A DNA stretch of 64,000 nt from Psychrobacillus sp044762655. GTDB taxonomy: Bacteria; Bacillota; Bacilli; Bacillales_A; Planococcaceae. The DNA lies in the NCBI RefSeq assembly GCF_044762655.1, contig NZ_JBIWER010000001.1, positions 620,001 through 684,000 on the forward strand. Direction: 5' to 3'. Under the pieces are notes generated by a model, which made no database searches, was not told where the DNA came from, and worked only from the letters and a program-made list of their open reading frames with translations. Shown one piece after another: positions 9,083 through 17,036 of the stretch; within the stretch, counting starts at the first letter, position 1; each line of letters begins with the position of its first letter. A program made the position numbers and the translations under genes.

Positions 9083-10117
9083 TTAAAAATCATTTGCTTT
9101 TTCCAAAAAGCTTGAATTTAAATATTTGTCAAGATCAATATCACCTGTAATTACAGGCGGATCACCTTGTTTAAATTGCTCAACCAATTTTTCCCATGAA
9201 GTTTTATCTATATAACCATATCCTTTTGCAGGATCTTTAAGCGTAGTTAGATCTATAAAAGTATCGAGGAATATACGTCCCACTTCTTCATCTGTATACT
9301 GCTCCGGTATTGCTTTTTTCATCAGATCATACGCTGCATCTGGATCGTTGATTGCAAAATCAGTTGCTTTCGCAATAGCACGGTTTACTTTTTCAACTAG
9401 CTCTGGTCTTTCTTTTATCACTTTGTCACTTGCTACGATTGTTGTCGAAGGAAGCGCCTGGAACTCTGCGGGAATAAGGGATTTGGATTCGAAACCTCTT
9501 GCATATAAAGACACTAGGTCATGAGCGCCACCAATATATGCCTCTATATCCCCTTTTTCGAAAGCAGTAAGAATAGAAGTTGCTTCAGAGCCTATTGCTC
9601 GTAGCGTTACATCCTTATCCACAGTTAATCCGGCACTAGAAAGAATAGAACGAACCATTGGTACTTCTCCACCACTTAAATCAGAAACACCTATTCTTTT
9701 TCCTTTTAACTGCTGAATATCTGTTATAGCAGAATCTTTAGGAACCATGAAATCGAACAAATTTTTATAATTTACTTGATATACCGATTGAATAGCAACG
9801 TCTTTATCCCAAGCCGGCAAAACAGCTGCAATAGCCGTTATACCAAAGTCAACTTGACCTGCTCCTACTTGCTGAACTACATATGTTCCACCTTTTCCAG
9901 CGATAAGCTCTACATCGAGACCTTCTTCTTCAAAGAAACCTTTATCACGAGCAACATAAGCATAATACATTGTTGTGCCTTCAGCAGCCAAGATAAGTTC
10001 GAGCTTTTCTAAATCACCACTTTTAGACTTTGCCCCCGCTTCATTAGTACTATTTTTCCCACACGCACCAAGCAATAAAATAACACTCAAGATTAATACT
10101 AAAATCTTTTTGTTCAA
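9083..10117 (-). CDS. ABC transporter substrate-binding lipoprotein (SsuA/NMT1 type)
   Basis: The 344-residue precursor has a lysine-start signal peptide (LNKKILVLILSVILLLGAC) whose lipobox LGAC predicts lipid attachment at the cysteine. The mature part is an NMT1/SsuA-type binding fold (YYAYVARDKGFFEEEGLDVEL, GAGQVDFGI, KGKRIGVSDLSGGE). The start is TTG at 10117: AAAGGGGAGA lies at the right distance, whereas the ATG at 10159 has no such site. Its place between permease and ring-fission dehydrogenase suggests uptake of an aromatic substrate. Related systems carry sulfonates, nitrate or pyrimidine precursors, so the ligand is open. Confidence 0.9.
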   Translation of the reverse strand: MNKKILVLILSVILLLGACGKNSTNEAGAKSKSGDLEKLELILAAEGTTMYYAYVARDKGFFEEEGLDVELIAGKGGTYVVQQVGAGQVDFGITAIAAVLPAWDKDVAIQSVYQVNYKNLFDFMVPKDSAITDIQQLKGKRIGVSDLSGGEVPMVRSILSSAGLTVDKDVTLRAIGSEATSILTAFEKGDIEAYIGGAHDLVSLYARGFESKSLIPAEFQALPSTTIVASDKVIKERPELVEKVNRAIAKATDFAINDPDAAYDLMKKAIPEQYTDEEVGRIFLDTFIDLTTLKDPAKGYGYIDKTSWEKLVEQFKQGDPPVITGDIDLDKYLNSSFLEKANDF

Positions 10118-10136
10118 CCTAATCTCCCCTTTTAAG

Positions 10137-10961
10137 TTAAATAATTTTATCGTGATCACCCCAGAAAATAAGCTTGCGATCCAGCCATTCGACGAATAGA
10201 TACAAACCTAACCCCATGAGAGACAAAATAATGATTAGCGCATAAACTTTTGGCATTTCTAACTGAAAATTGAACGTTTCAAGAAGCAATCCAAGTCCTT
10301 CATTAGCCCCCATAAACTCTCCAACGATTGCACCAATAAGCGCAAATGTTAAGGATGATTTCAATCCTGCAAATATATTAGGCAAAGCTGTCGGTAATGA
10401 AAGCTTTAAAAATACATCTTTTTTCTTCGCAACCATTGATTTAAAAAGAAGTCGACTTTCATCATCTATCGATTTTAGTCCAACAACTGTATTTATAAAG
10501 GTAGGGAAAAAACAAATGGTAATTGCCATCACTACCTTTGCAGTAGATCCAAAACCGAACCAAGTAACAAATATTGGTGCTAAAGCTATTTTCGGAATTG
10601 CTTGGAAAACAACAATATAGGGATTTAACACCTTATACAAAGTTAAATTAGTTGTAACTAGAACTCCTAGAACAATTGCCAAGATACATCCGATGAAAAA
10701 TCCTGCAATTGTCTCGTATAATGTAATCCCAAAATGAAGATAAAAATAAGATGACGTCAACAATTCCCAAGTAGCAATAACTACTAACGATGGTGCTGGC
10801 AATATTAATGGATGGAAAATTCCCACTCTACTAAATAATTCCCATATAAAAACGATCAAAAGTAATAAAATAAATGACAACATTGCTTCTTTTCTTTGAA
10901 ATATCGTAGGTTTCTTCCTCGTATTCTTCATTACAATTGTTTTTTCCATCGCGGCCCTCAT
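10137..10961 (-). CDS. ABC transporter permease (SsuC/TauC type)
   Basis: This is a membrane permease of about 274 residues with six hydrophobic segments and the cytoplasmic coupling loop SLPTALPNIFAGLKSSLTFALIGAIV, the usual EAA-like site for the ATPase. Several starts are possible: TTG at 10973, ATG at 10961 or ATG at 10949. The ATG at 10961 lies one base after the ATPase stop and is chosen here; the one at 10949 has GAGGG in front. It pairs with the neighbouring ATPase and lipoprotein. Confidence 0.88.
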   Translation of the reverse strand: MRAAMEKTIVMKNTRKKPTIFQRKEAMLSFILLLLIVFIWELFSRVGIFHPLILPAPSLVVIATWELLTSSYFYLHFGITLYETIAGFFIGCILAIVLGVLVTTNLTLYKVLNPYIVVFQAIPKIALAPIFVTWFGFGSTAKVVMAITICFFPTFINTVVGLKSIDDESRLLFKSMVAKKKDVFLKLSLPTALPNIFAGLKSSLTFALIGAIVGEFMGANEGLGLLLETFNFQLEMPKVYALIIILSLMGLGLYLFVEWLDRKLIFWGDHDKII

Positions 10962-10962
10962 T

Positions 10963-11769
10963 TCATCTACCAACTCCTAATAGCTTTCGAATGTGAAGTA
11001 CATAATCTGCATATTCTTTTGTCGCCATTATTTGATCCGTTCTTGGCTTCGGAATATCAATGAATATGTTTTCAAGAACTTGACCAGGGTTAATACCCAT
11101 TACTACAACACGGTCAGACATTAGAACTGCCTCACTAATATTATGAGTCACTAAAACTACTGTCTTTCCACTCTTCTCTGCAATATCCATCAGTGAAAAG
11201 TTCAATGTCTCTCTCGTAAACTCATCTAATGCACCAAATGGCTCGTCTAACAGTAAAATATCTGGATCCGTCATCAAAGTACGAGCGAGTGAAACTCGTT
11301 GTTGCATCCCACCTGAAAGTTCTTTCGTGTAGTATTTCTCATATCCCTTTAACCCAACGAGTTCAAGCAATTCACCAATTCTCTCACTTGCCTTTGAGAT
11401 GTCACCTTGGGATAACTCTATCGGTAAAATAAGATTTTGCTCAACCGTTCTCCAAGGTAGTAATACTGCTTTTTGGAACATGAAGCCGATACTTTTACTT
11501 GGACTGTTAACTTCTTTCCCATTAATGGACAACTTGCCACTTGTGCTAGAAAGCAATCCGCCAATTATTTTTAATAATGTTGATTTTCCACATCCACTTG
11601 GGCCGAGTAATGAAACAAACTCCCCTTTTTTAACATGAAGATTAATATCTTCAAGTACTTTCACATCGCGACTTCCCTTTGAAAAAGATTTACTTACTTT
11701 TTGAATAACAACTTGGTAATCTCTTTTTTGAGTACCCTTTTTATTTTCATTTTCAGTTAGCTGAACCAT
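10963..11769 (-). CDS. ABC transporter ATP-binding protein (SsuB/TauB type)
   Basis: The ATPase (about 268 residues) has Walker A GPSGCGKST, Q-loop FMFQKAVLLPW, signature LSGGMQQRVSLARTL, Walker B DILLLDEPFGALD, and H-loop VTHNISEAV. It is the first gene of the transporter-dehydrogenase operon. GGGAGGA is positioned for the ATG at 11769; the in-frame TTG at 11787 overlaps that ribosome site. The C-terminal IDIPKPR segment is common in nitrate/sulfonate/aromatic importer ATPases. Confidence 0.92.
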   Translation of the reverse strand: MVQLTENENKKGTQKRDYQVVIQKVSKSFSKGSRDVKVLEDINLHVKKGEFVSLLGPSGCGKSTLLKIIGGLLSSTSGKLSINGKEVNSPSKSIGFMFQKAVLLPWRTVEQNLILPIELSQGDISKASERIGELLELVGLKGYEKYYTKELSGGMQQRVSLARTLMTDPDILLLDEPFGALDEFTRETLNFSLMDIAEKSGKTVVLVTHNISEAVLMSDRVVVMGINPGQVLENIFIDIPKPRTDQIMATKEYADYVLHIRKLLGVGR

Positions 11770-11829
11770 CTTCATCAATCCTCCCAACTACTAAATTAGT
11801 AGTAAACCATAATTGATTCTTCCTTAAGT

Positions 11830-11843
11830 TGTAAACGCTTTCA
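11830..11843. promoter_or_regulatory. cre site upstream of the transporter operon
   Basis: TGTAAACGCTTTCA is identical to the cre site before the hydroxylase operon and matches the CcpA consensus fully. It is 61 bp upstream of the ATPase start. Confidence 0.85.
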
Positions 11844-11916
11844 TTTACCTCCCCTCAAACTGTCTGCTGAATGTATTTCATATAGTAATCAATAAAATAG
11901 AAGTATACAATACAGA

Positions 11917-11935
11917 TGTCCCAGTAAACGGGACA
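11917..11935. promoter_or_regulatory. Candidate IclR-family operator, copy 2
   Basis: TGTCCCAGTAAACGGGACA has six-base inverted arms, TGTCCC and GGGACA. As at 6639 it is preceded by ACAATAC and followed by an A-rich run ending in TATTCA (11948-11953). The conserved flanks make chance unlikely. Confidence 0.7.
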
Positions 11936-12083
11936 TAAAATAAAAAATATTCAGAATACTCTAGTTAGAAAATTACGATTCACTCTCTACATTTCATGTA
12001 TTCAAGCAATTGGCATCAATTACTAACGTCCACTTAACATTGTATATATAATCAGAGCCTCATTTACCTTTCCGGGAGCTATT

Positions 12084-12122
12084 GTTCCTCTGTTAGAAAA
12101 TCTATCTTTCTAACAGAGGAAC
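12084..12122. repeat. Perfect 16-bp hairpin, full copy of a dispersed element
   Basis: Arms GTTCCTCTGTTAGAAA and TTTCTAACAGAGGAAC surround a seven-base loop, followed by GC. The right arm is a variant of TTTCTAACACAGGGACGC found in several other gaps of this window. It has no T-run, so a terminator role is doubtful. Confidence 0.75.
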
Positions 12123-12224
12123 GCAATTACTAGCGGAACAGGAATTTATACCGTTTCCCATCAAAAATTTATCTCTTTTCACTCCCCATTTAACAGAAGG
12201 AGAGCTACTTATTTCTTTATATTT

Positions 12225-12269
12225 ATTCAATGGGAGTGGTTACTTCACTAAGACTCACTCCCATTGAAT
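12225..12269. repeat. 14-bp inverted repeat upstream of the c-di-GMP gene
   Basis: Arms ATTCAATGGGAGTG and CACTCCCATTGAAT are perfect, with a 17-base loop. It stands in the 650-bp gap between divergent transcription units, which otherwise holds only the operator, cre and the hairpin at 12084. A weak terminator or protein site are both possible. Confidence 0.6.
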
Positions 12270-12443
12270 TTAACAACTTTTTGCTGTAAAATAGATAGGA
12301 TGGGAATTCTTTCTAATGGTTATTTCGAAGCGAATTAACCTATGCGGAAATGGATTCTATTTTTTTACTATTTTAATAATAAAATTACAACCCTTTTGGA
12401 AAAATAGGGTATATAGTATAAAGAACTTTTTTAGGAGGATCAC

Positions 12444-14669
12444 ATGAATATAATAGAGCCTTATTACATTACAGAATCAAAGAGAATCTGCAAAGTTGCG
12501 GGGATGGATCCAAATGAGGTATCTAGGCCAAAGACTTTCTTAAGCGATAGAGAGTTTGAACAGAAGCGAAAATCATATTGCGAAATACTATCAGTTGTGA
12601 GTTTTTTCTCCAATAAGCTACTCGATTCCTTGAAAGGTACTCCGATACTTGTAGTTGTTTCTGATGCAGCTGGTTATCTTCTTGAAATTGAAGGAGACGA
12701 AACGATCAAGTCTACCATTGAACAATTCGGCATCATGCCTGGCAGCCTATTTATCCAAGAAGAAACAGGCACAAATGTTATTAGTCTAACGTTGCAGCAA
12801 AGACATCCGATTAGTCTAATTGGCGATCAACATTATCACACATTTCTTCATGAAATTGCTTGTTACGGGACCACCTTTCACTATACAGATGATAACAACT
12901 TGCTTGGTAGCGTGTGCATCATGATGCCGATTCAATTTCAGAACGAACTTTTTTTAACGATGCTAACTCAGGCAGTTGACTCTATCGAAAGAGAATTACT
13001 ATTAAGAAAACAAAATAGGAAGCTTAACATTATGAATCAGATTATGTTAAGTAGAACGAGAAATGGAATTGTTATTACAGATGAAAAAGGAATCACTACC
13101 GAGTTTAATAACTTCGCCCAAAAAATTTCGAGTAACAGCAGAGAATCAGTGGTGGGAAGAAATATTCTGGAATCTCATCTAACAGGAACTTACTTTAAAG
13201 AAGTAATCGAACACGAAAGAATATTTAAAAATGAAGAAATAAAGTTTAAAGATGAAGCCGGTAATCTCATTGTGTGTTTGTTCGATGCACAACCTATTTA
13301 TGAAGACGACAAAATGATAGGTGCCTTTGGTCAATTTAGAGACATTTCAGATCGTTATACATTGGAGGAACAGTATAACTATTTAGCGTTTCATGATGAT
13401 TTAACAAATCTACCGAACAGGCGATATATTAATAAGGAAATAGAATCCATTATTAAGGAAATAAAATCAGGTAAGCATAGAACTTTAGCCCTTTTATTCA
13501 TCGACTTGGATCGCTTTAAAATAATTAATGATAACTTCAGTCATTCTTATGGCGATAAACTACTAATCGAGGTAAGCAATCGGTTAAGTGGTTGTCTTGG
13601 GAAAAAGGATATTCTTGCCCGAATGGGTGGCGATGAATTTATCTTCCTTTTGCAAGACTTTGCTGATGTAGATTATGTTACGAGAAAAGCCAAAGAGATA
13701 CTCCAGTTATTGCTGCAACCTTTTCTTGTTAACGGGAAAGAATTACACACGACAGCTAGTGTTGGTGTTGCGATTTATCCTGACTACCCTATTACAACGG
13801 AACAGCTTCTGGTCTATGCAGATAATGCAATGTATCAGGCAAAATCGCAAGGGAAAAACCGCTATGTTGTTCATACATCGGAATTGTTAGATACAATGTT
13901 GGACGACTATATGCTCGAGATAGATTTAAGAAGAGCACTAGAGCAAAATGAGTTTGTTCTCCATTATCAGCCGCAGATTAATAATGCTACTGGTAAATTA
14001 ATTGGATTTGAAGCCTTAATCCGCTGGCAGCATCCAAAGTTAGGTCAGATACCACCTGGAAAATTCATAAAACTGGCAGAAGAAAACGGATTGATCACTC
14101 AAATTGGAGAGTGGGTCATTGATGAGGCCTGTACCCAAAACAAAAAATGGCAGGATGCTGGAATGACACCAGTAAAAATGTCCGTTAATTTATCCACCCA
14201 ACAATTCCTTACCAGAAATCTTGTTACTTATATGGAAGATGTAATCGAACGTACCGCTATTAATCCGGCTTATGTGGTCGTGGAAATTACCGAATATATG
14301 GCAATGGAATACGATTATTCTATCCACGTATTGGAACAACTGAAAGCACTTGGTATCGGCATCAGTATTGACGATTTTGGGACAGGTTATAGTTCACTTA
14401 ATTATCTAAAGAATTTTCCAATAGATTATATTAAGATCGACAAATCATTCGTGGGTGAAATGATGAACAATGAAAAAGATGCCGTCATTATAAAAGCAAT
14501 AATCTCGTTAGCACATAACCTTCATAAGGAAGTTATTGCTGAAGGAGTGGAAACAAAGGAACAGCTTGAATTTCTGAAAAAACATCAATGTGATATTTCA
14601 CAGGGCTATTACTTTAGTAGACCTCTTCCCGCTGATGAAATTGAGAAAATTTATATAGAACAACATTGA
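12444..14669 (+). CDS. GAF-PAS-GGDEF-EAL cyclic-di-GMP signalling protein
   Basis: This 741-residue cytoplasmic protein has no membrane segment. The N-terminal ~170 residues look like the GAF region of AcoR-type activators (GTNVISLTLQQRHPISLIGDQHY). A PAS domain follows (about 200-305), then a GGDEF cyclase domain with intact GGDEF at 395-399, then an EAL phosphodiesterase domain with EAL at 523-525 and DDFGTGYSSL near 651. The inhibitory RxxD site is replaced by GKKD. Both catalytic motifs are intact, so it may make or break c-di-GMP according to ligand. AGGAGG precedes the start. It ends 21 bp before a ThDP enzyme gene, suggesting a shared transcript. Confidence 0.93.
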   Translation: MNIIEPYYITESKRICKVAGMDPNEVSRPKTFLSDREFEQKRKSYCEILSVVSFFSNKLLDSLKGTPILVVVSDAAGYLLEIEGDETIKSTIEQFGIMPGSLFIQEETGTNVISLTLQQRHPISLIGDQHYHTFLHEIACYGTTFHYTDDNNLLGSVCIMMPIQFQNELFLTMLTQAVDSIERELLLRKQNRKLNIMNQIMLSRTRNGIVITDEKGITTEFNNFAQKISSNSRESVVGRNILESHLTGTYFKEVIEHERIFKNEEIKFKDEAGNLIVCLFDAQPIYEDDKMIGAFGQFRDISDRYTLEEQYNYLAFHDDLTNLPNRRYINKEIESIIKEIKSGKHRTLALLFIDLDRFKIINDNFSHSYGDKLLIEVSNRLSGCLGKKDILARMGGDEFIFLLQDFADVDYVTRKAKEILQLLLQPFLVNGKELHTTASVGVAIYPDYPITTEQLLVYADNAMYQAKSQGKNRYVVHTSELLDTMLDDYMLEIDLRRALEQNEFVLHYQPQINNATGKLIGFEALIRWQHPKLGQIPPGKFIKLAEENGLITQIGEWVIDEACTQNKKWQDAGMTPVKMSVNLSTQQFLTRNLVTYMEDVIERTAINPAYVVVEITEYMAMEYDYSIHVLEQLKALGIGISIDDFGTGYSSLNYLKNFPIDYIKIDKSFVGEMMNNEKDAVIIKAIISLAHNLHKEVIAEGVETKEQLEFLKKHQCDISQGYYFSRPLPADEIEKIYIEQH

Positions 14670-14690
14670 TCTTAAAGGGAGACTAACAGC

Positions 14691-16325
14691 ATGAAAATGG
14701 CATCCTCCGTTTTAGTAGCAAATTTTAAACATTGGGGACTTCAGCATATTTTTGGTATTCCTGGAAAGGCAGTATCCCCTATATTATTCGAGATTTTGCG
14801 CCATGAAATGGAATTTGTATTAAGTAAACACGAAGCAGCCGCAGGATTTGAAGCGACTGGTTACGCTTTAATGAATCAGAAAATTGGAGTCGCAGTTGGT
14901 ACGTCTGGACCAGGTGGCACTAACCTGCTTACAGCTGCTGGTCAAGCGAAAGCCTCTAATCTACCCTTATTAATCATCACGGGACATCCTTCGATGAAAG
15001 ATACAGGAAAAGCAATGGGGCAAGACTCTAGTCTATTTGGTGCAGACCTTGTGGACATGTTTAAATCGGTCACGAAGTTTAGCGCACGGGTAGAACGTGG
15101 CGATATGCTACAGCCATTTTTGCAGCATGCTTTGGAAAAAGCTATATCAGGCGTAAAAGGACCGGTGCATCTTGCCATTCCGTTCGATATTTTGCTAGAA
15201 GAGATTGAACCATTCCTATTAGATTTACCAGTGTCCCATGAAATGATTTCTCCTAAAACGAGTGATGTGATCGATAAACTGAATATGGCGAAGCGTCCCC
15301 TTCTATTCTTAGGAAAAGGCGTACATTCAAGTAAAGCATACGCAGAAGTGCTGCATCTCGCAGAGCATTGGAACATCCCTGTCATCACCACTCCAGGAGG
15401 AAAAGGATCATTCCCTTCCAATCATATACTTTCATTAGGTGCATTCGGATTGGGTGGTACGGACGAAGCAACCGCATACTTAAATGAGAAAGTAGACCTC
15501 ATGCTCGTTATCGGTTCAAAATTAAGCGATATGTCCATCGCCGGATTATCGGAAGCGATGTATCCAGAGCATCTTATCCACTTCGATTACGACCCAACCT
15601 TTATCGGGAAATCAATTCAAGTACCAACTACCCCCTTACTTGGTGATATTAAAGCGAATCTGACAGCTATTTTAGAAGATGTACCGAAAACGGATAGCGT
15701 TGCATTTTTAACAGCCATTGAGAAGATTCAGCTTTCGGAAAATAATTCAGGTGAGCGAATGTCTGCTGTCCAAGCACTACGGGCGATGCGTTACGCACTT
15801 CCAGATGATGCAATTATTTTTGGAGATGATGGGAGCCACTCTTTTTACGGCATCAAGTATTTTGACATATACAAGCCTGGGACTTTCTTCTTTGACGATA
15901 TATTCGGTGCAATGGGTAACGGTATTGGCTATTCCATAGGTGCAAAACTAGCAGCCCCTGAAGAAACAATTGTGTGCTTGGTTGGAGATGGGTGTATGTT
16001 CATGCATGGAACAGAACTTTCGACCGCATACAATTATAACTCCGCTGTCTTATTCATCGTTTTGAATAATGGACGGTTGGATATGGTTGAGAAAGGGATG
16101 CAAAAAATGATTGGCACTTCAATTGGTGGAGTGTATGAGACTCCTCTTGATGTCGCTCGTTTTGCCGAATCTATGGGACTGGAAGCATATACGTGTCAAA
16201 AACCATCCGATTTAGCCGATAACATAAAAGAAGCATTACATAAAATCAAAGAAACAAACAAACCGATTGTGATTGAAGTATTAGTAGATGAAAACGAAAT
16301 ACCACCAACTATGGGGAGGCAATAA
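14691..16325 (+). CDS. Thiamine-diphosphate-dependent enzyme, acetolactate synthase/benzoylformate decarboxylase-like
   Basis: The 544-residue protein has the three-domain pyruvate-oxidase-type fold. The conserved cofactor-activating glutamate is E48 (LSKHEAAAGFEATGYA). The ThDP/Mg motif runs from GDG at 432-434 to NN at 459-460. The central domain contains LLFLGKGVHSSKA. It is shorter than a full acetolactate synthase, and no regulatory subunit gene is nearby. With a carboxymuconolactone-decarboxylase-like gene one base downstream and an aromatic locus close by, a role in 2-oxo-acid or aromatic breakdown is plausible, but the substrate cannot be assigned. AAAGGGAG precedes the start. Confidence 0.85.
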   Translation: MKMASSVLVANFKHWGLQHIFGIPGKAVSPILFEILRHEMEFVLSKHEAAAGFEATGYALMNQKIGVAVGTSGPGGTNLLTAAGQAKASNLPLLIITGHPSMKDTGKAMGQDSSLFGADLVDMFKSVTKFSARVERGDMLQPFLQHALEKAISGVKGPVHLAIPFDILLEEIEPFLLDLPVSHEMISPKTSDVIDKLNMAKRPLLFLGKGVHSSKAYAEVLHLAEHWNIPVITTPGGKGSFPSNHILSLGAFGLGGTDEATAYLNEKVDLMLVIGSKLSDMSIAGLSEAMYPEHLIHFDYDPTFIGKSIQVPTTPLLGDIKANLTAILEDVPKTDSVAFLTAIEKIQLSENNSGERMSAVQALRAMRYALPDDAIIFGDDGSHSFYGIKYFDIYKPGTFFFDDIFGAMGNGIGYSIGAKLAAPEETIVCLVGDGCMFMHGTELSTAYNYNSAVLFIVLNNGRLDMVEKGMQKMIGTSIGGVYETPLDVARFAESMGLEAYTCQKPSDLADNIKEALHKIKETNKPIVIEVLVDENEIPPTMGRQ

Positions 16326-16326
16326 T

Positions 16327-16710
16327 ATGGAAATGGATAAGCGATACGAGGCCGGTTTACAGGCAATGGAGGAACTATTTTCCCCAGAAGTACGAACTGG
16401 CATGGAAGGGATGAAGAAAATCTCACCTGACCTTTGGGAAATGATTGTATCTTTTGGATACGGAGATCTTTACTCTAGAAACACCCTTTCCCACGCACAA
16501 CGAGAAGTCATCACCCTAACAACACTCATCACCCAGGGAGCGTTCGACCAACTGAGAGTTCACTTACAGGCAGCTCTAAACGTTGGGCTCTCTAAAGAAG
16601 AAATTATCGAACTTATCATCCATTGTGCGGGATACGTAGGTTTTCCAAAAGCCGTTCAGGCAATGGGAATTGCTGGCGGAGTATTTAAAGAAATGGAAGT
16701 AACTCGGTAA
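16327..16710 (+). CDS. Carboxymuconolactone decarboxylase family protein
   Basis: The 127-residue alpha-helical protein matches gamma-carboxymuconolactone decarboxylase (PcaC-like) in size and pattern (LSHAQREVITLTTLITQGA, QLRVHLQAALNVGLSKEEIIELIIHCAGYVGFP). The CxxC of the AhpD peroxidase branch is absent. GGGGAGGC precedes the ATG, placed one base after the stop of the ThDP enzyme gene, so the two are tightly coupled. No other protocatechuate-pathway gene is present, so the reaction is unknown. Confidence 0.88.
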   Translation: MEMDKRYEAGLQAMEELFSPEVRTGMEGMKKISPDLWEMIVSFGYGDLYSRNTLSHAQREVITLTTLITQGAFDQLRVHLQAALNVGLSKEEIIELIIHCAGYVGFPKAVQAMGIAGGVFKEMEVTR

Positions 16711-16722
16711 ATATTAGTAATG

Positions 16723-16757
16723 AAAACGTCCACTTGACGAAAAAGTGGACGTTTTTT
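16723..16757 (+). terminator. Rho-independent terminator of the GGDEF-ThDP-CMD unit
   Basis: Arms AACGTCCACTT / AAGTGGACGTT enclose a short loop, and a run of six T follows. Confidence 0.92.
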
Positions 16758-16793
16758 GCTGTTCGTTATGTTTCTGCCGGAAATCATAATGCC

Positions 16794-16928
16794 TTTACTC
16801 TCGTTCACTTGTTGTTTACTCGCTCTCGAGGGGGTGGTACTAGCGGATGGGTGTAATTTACTCTCGGTTCCTCAGGGTTTACTCTCGCTCCTGGTGGATT
16901 TACTAGTGGAAAGGAAGTTTATTTCATT
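16794..16928. repeat. TACTCTCG repeat unit, diverged copy A
   Basis: TTTACTCTCG or close variants recur at roughly 20-25-base steps, and the block ends GGAAAGGAAGTTTATTTC, matching the GGAAC...TTTATTCC end of the other copies (43091, 47478, 47652, 54905). An open frame through it (16756-17043) is low-complexity and is not considered a gene. Confidence 0.7.
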
Positions 16929-16942
16929 TTATCTACAAAATG

Positions 16943-16984
16943 AAACTCTCCTTCCGCCATATTGGACAGAAGGAGAGTTTTTTA
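16943..16984 (-). terminator. CTCTCC-family terminator after the SLH-DUF4855 gene
   Basis: Arms AAACTCTCCTTC / GAAGGAGAGTTT form a stem with flanking A- and T-rich sequence. Near-identical hairpins follow the genes at 43344 and 48146. Confidence 0.75.
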
Positions 16985-17036
16985 TTTCATTATATTATCT
17001 AGCAGTAAAGTTTGTAGAGATTAAGCAATACGCGTT

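Noticed and set aside
12084..12122. Terminator or riboswitch before the c-di-GMP gene
   Set aside because: The hairpin lacks a T-run and belongs to a dispersed family found in unrelated gaps.
14942..15421. 159-codon frame antisense to the ThDP enzyme gene
   Set aside because: It is a shadow of a well-supported gene and has no start signals.
14691..16325. Sulfoacetaldehyde acetyltransferase (Xsc), which would link to a taurine-type aminotransferase
   Set aside because: The protein is shorter than Xsc, lacks its N-terminal pattern as I recall it, and lies 9 kb from the aminotransferase operon in another unit.
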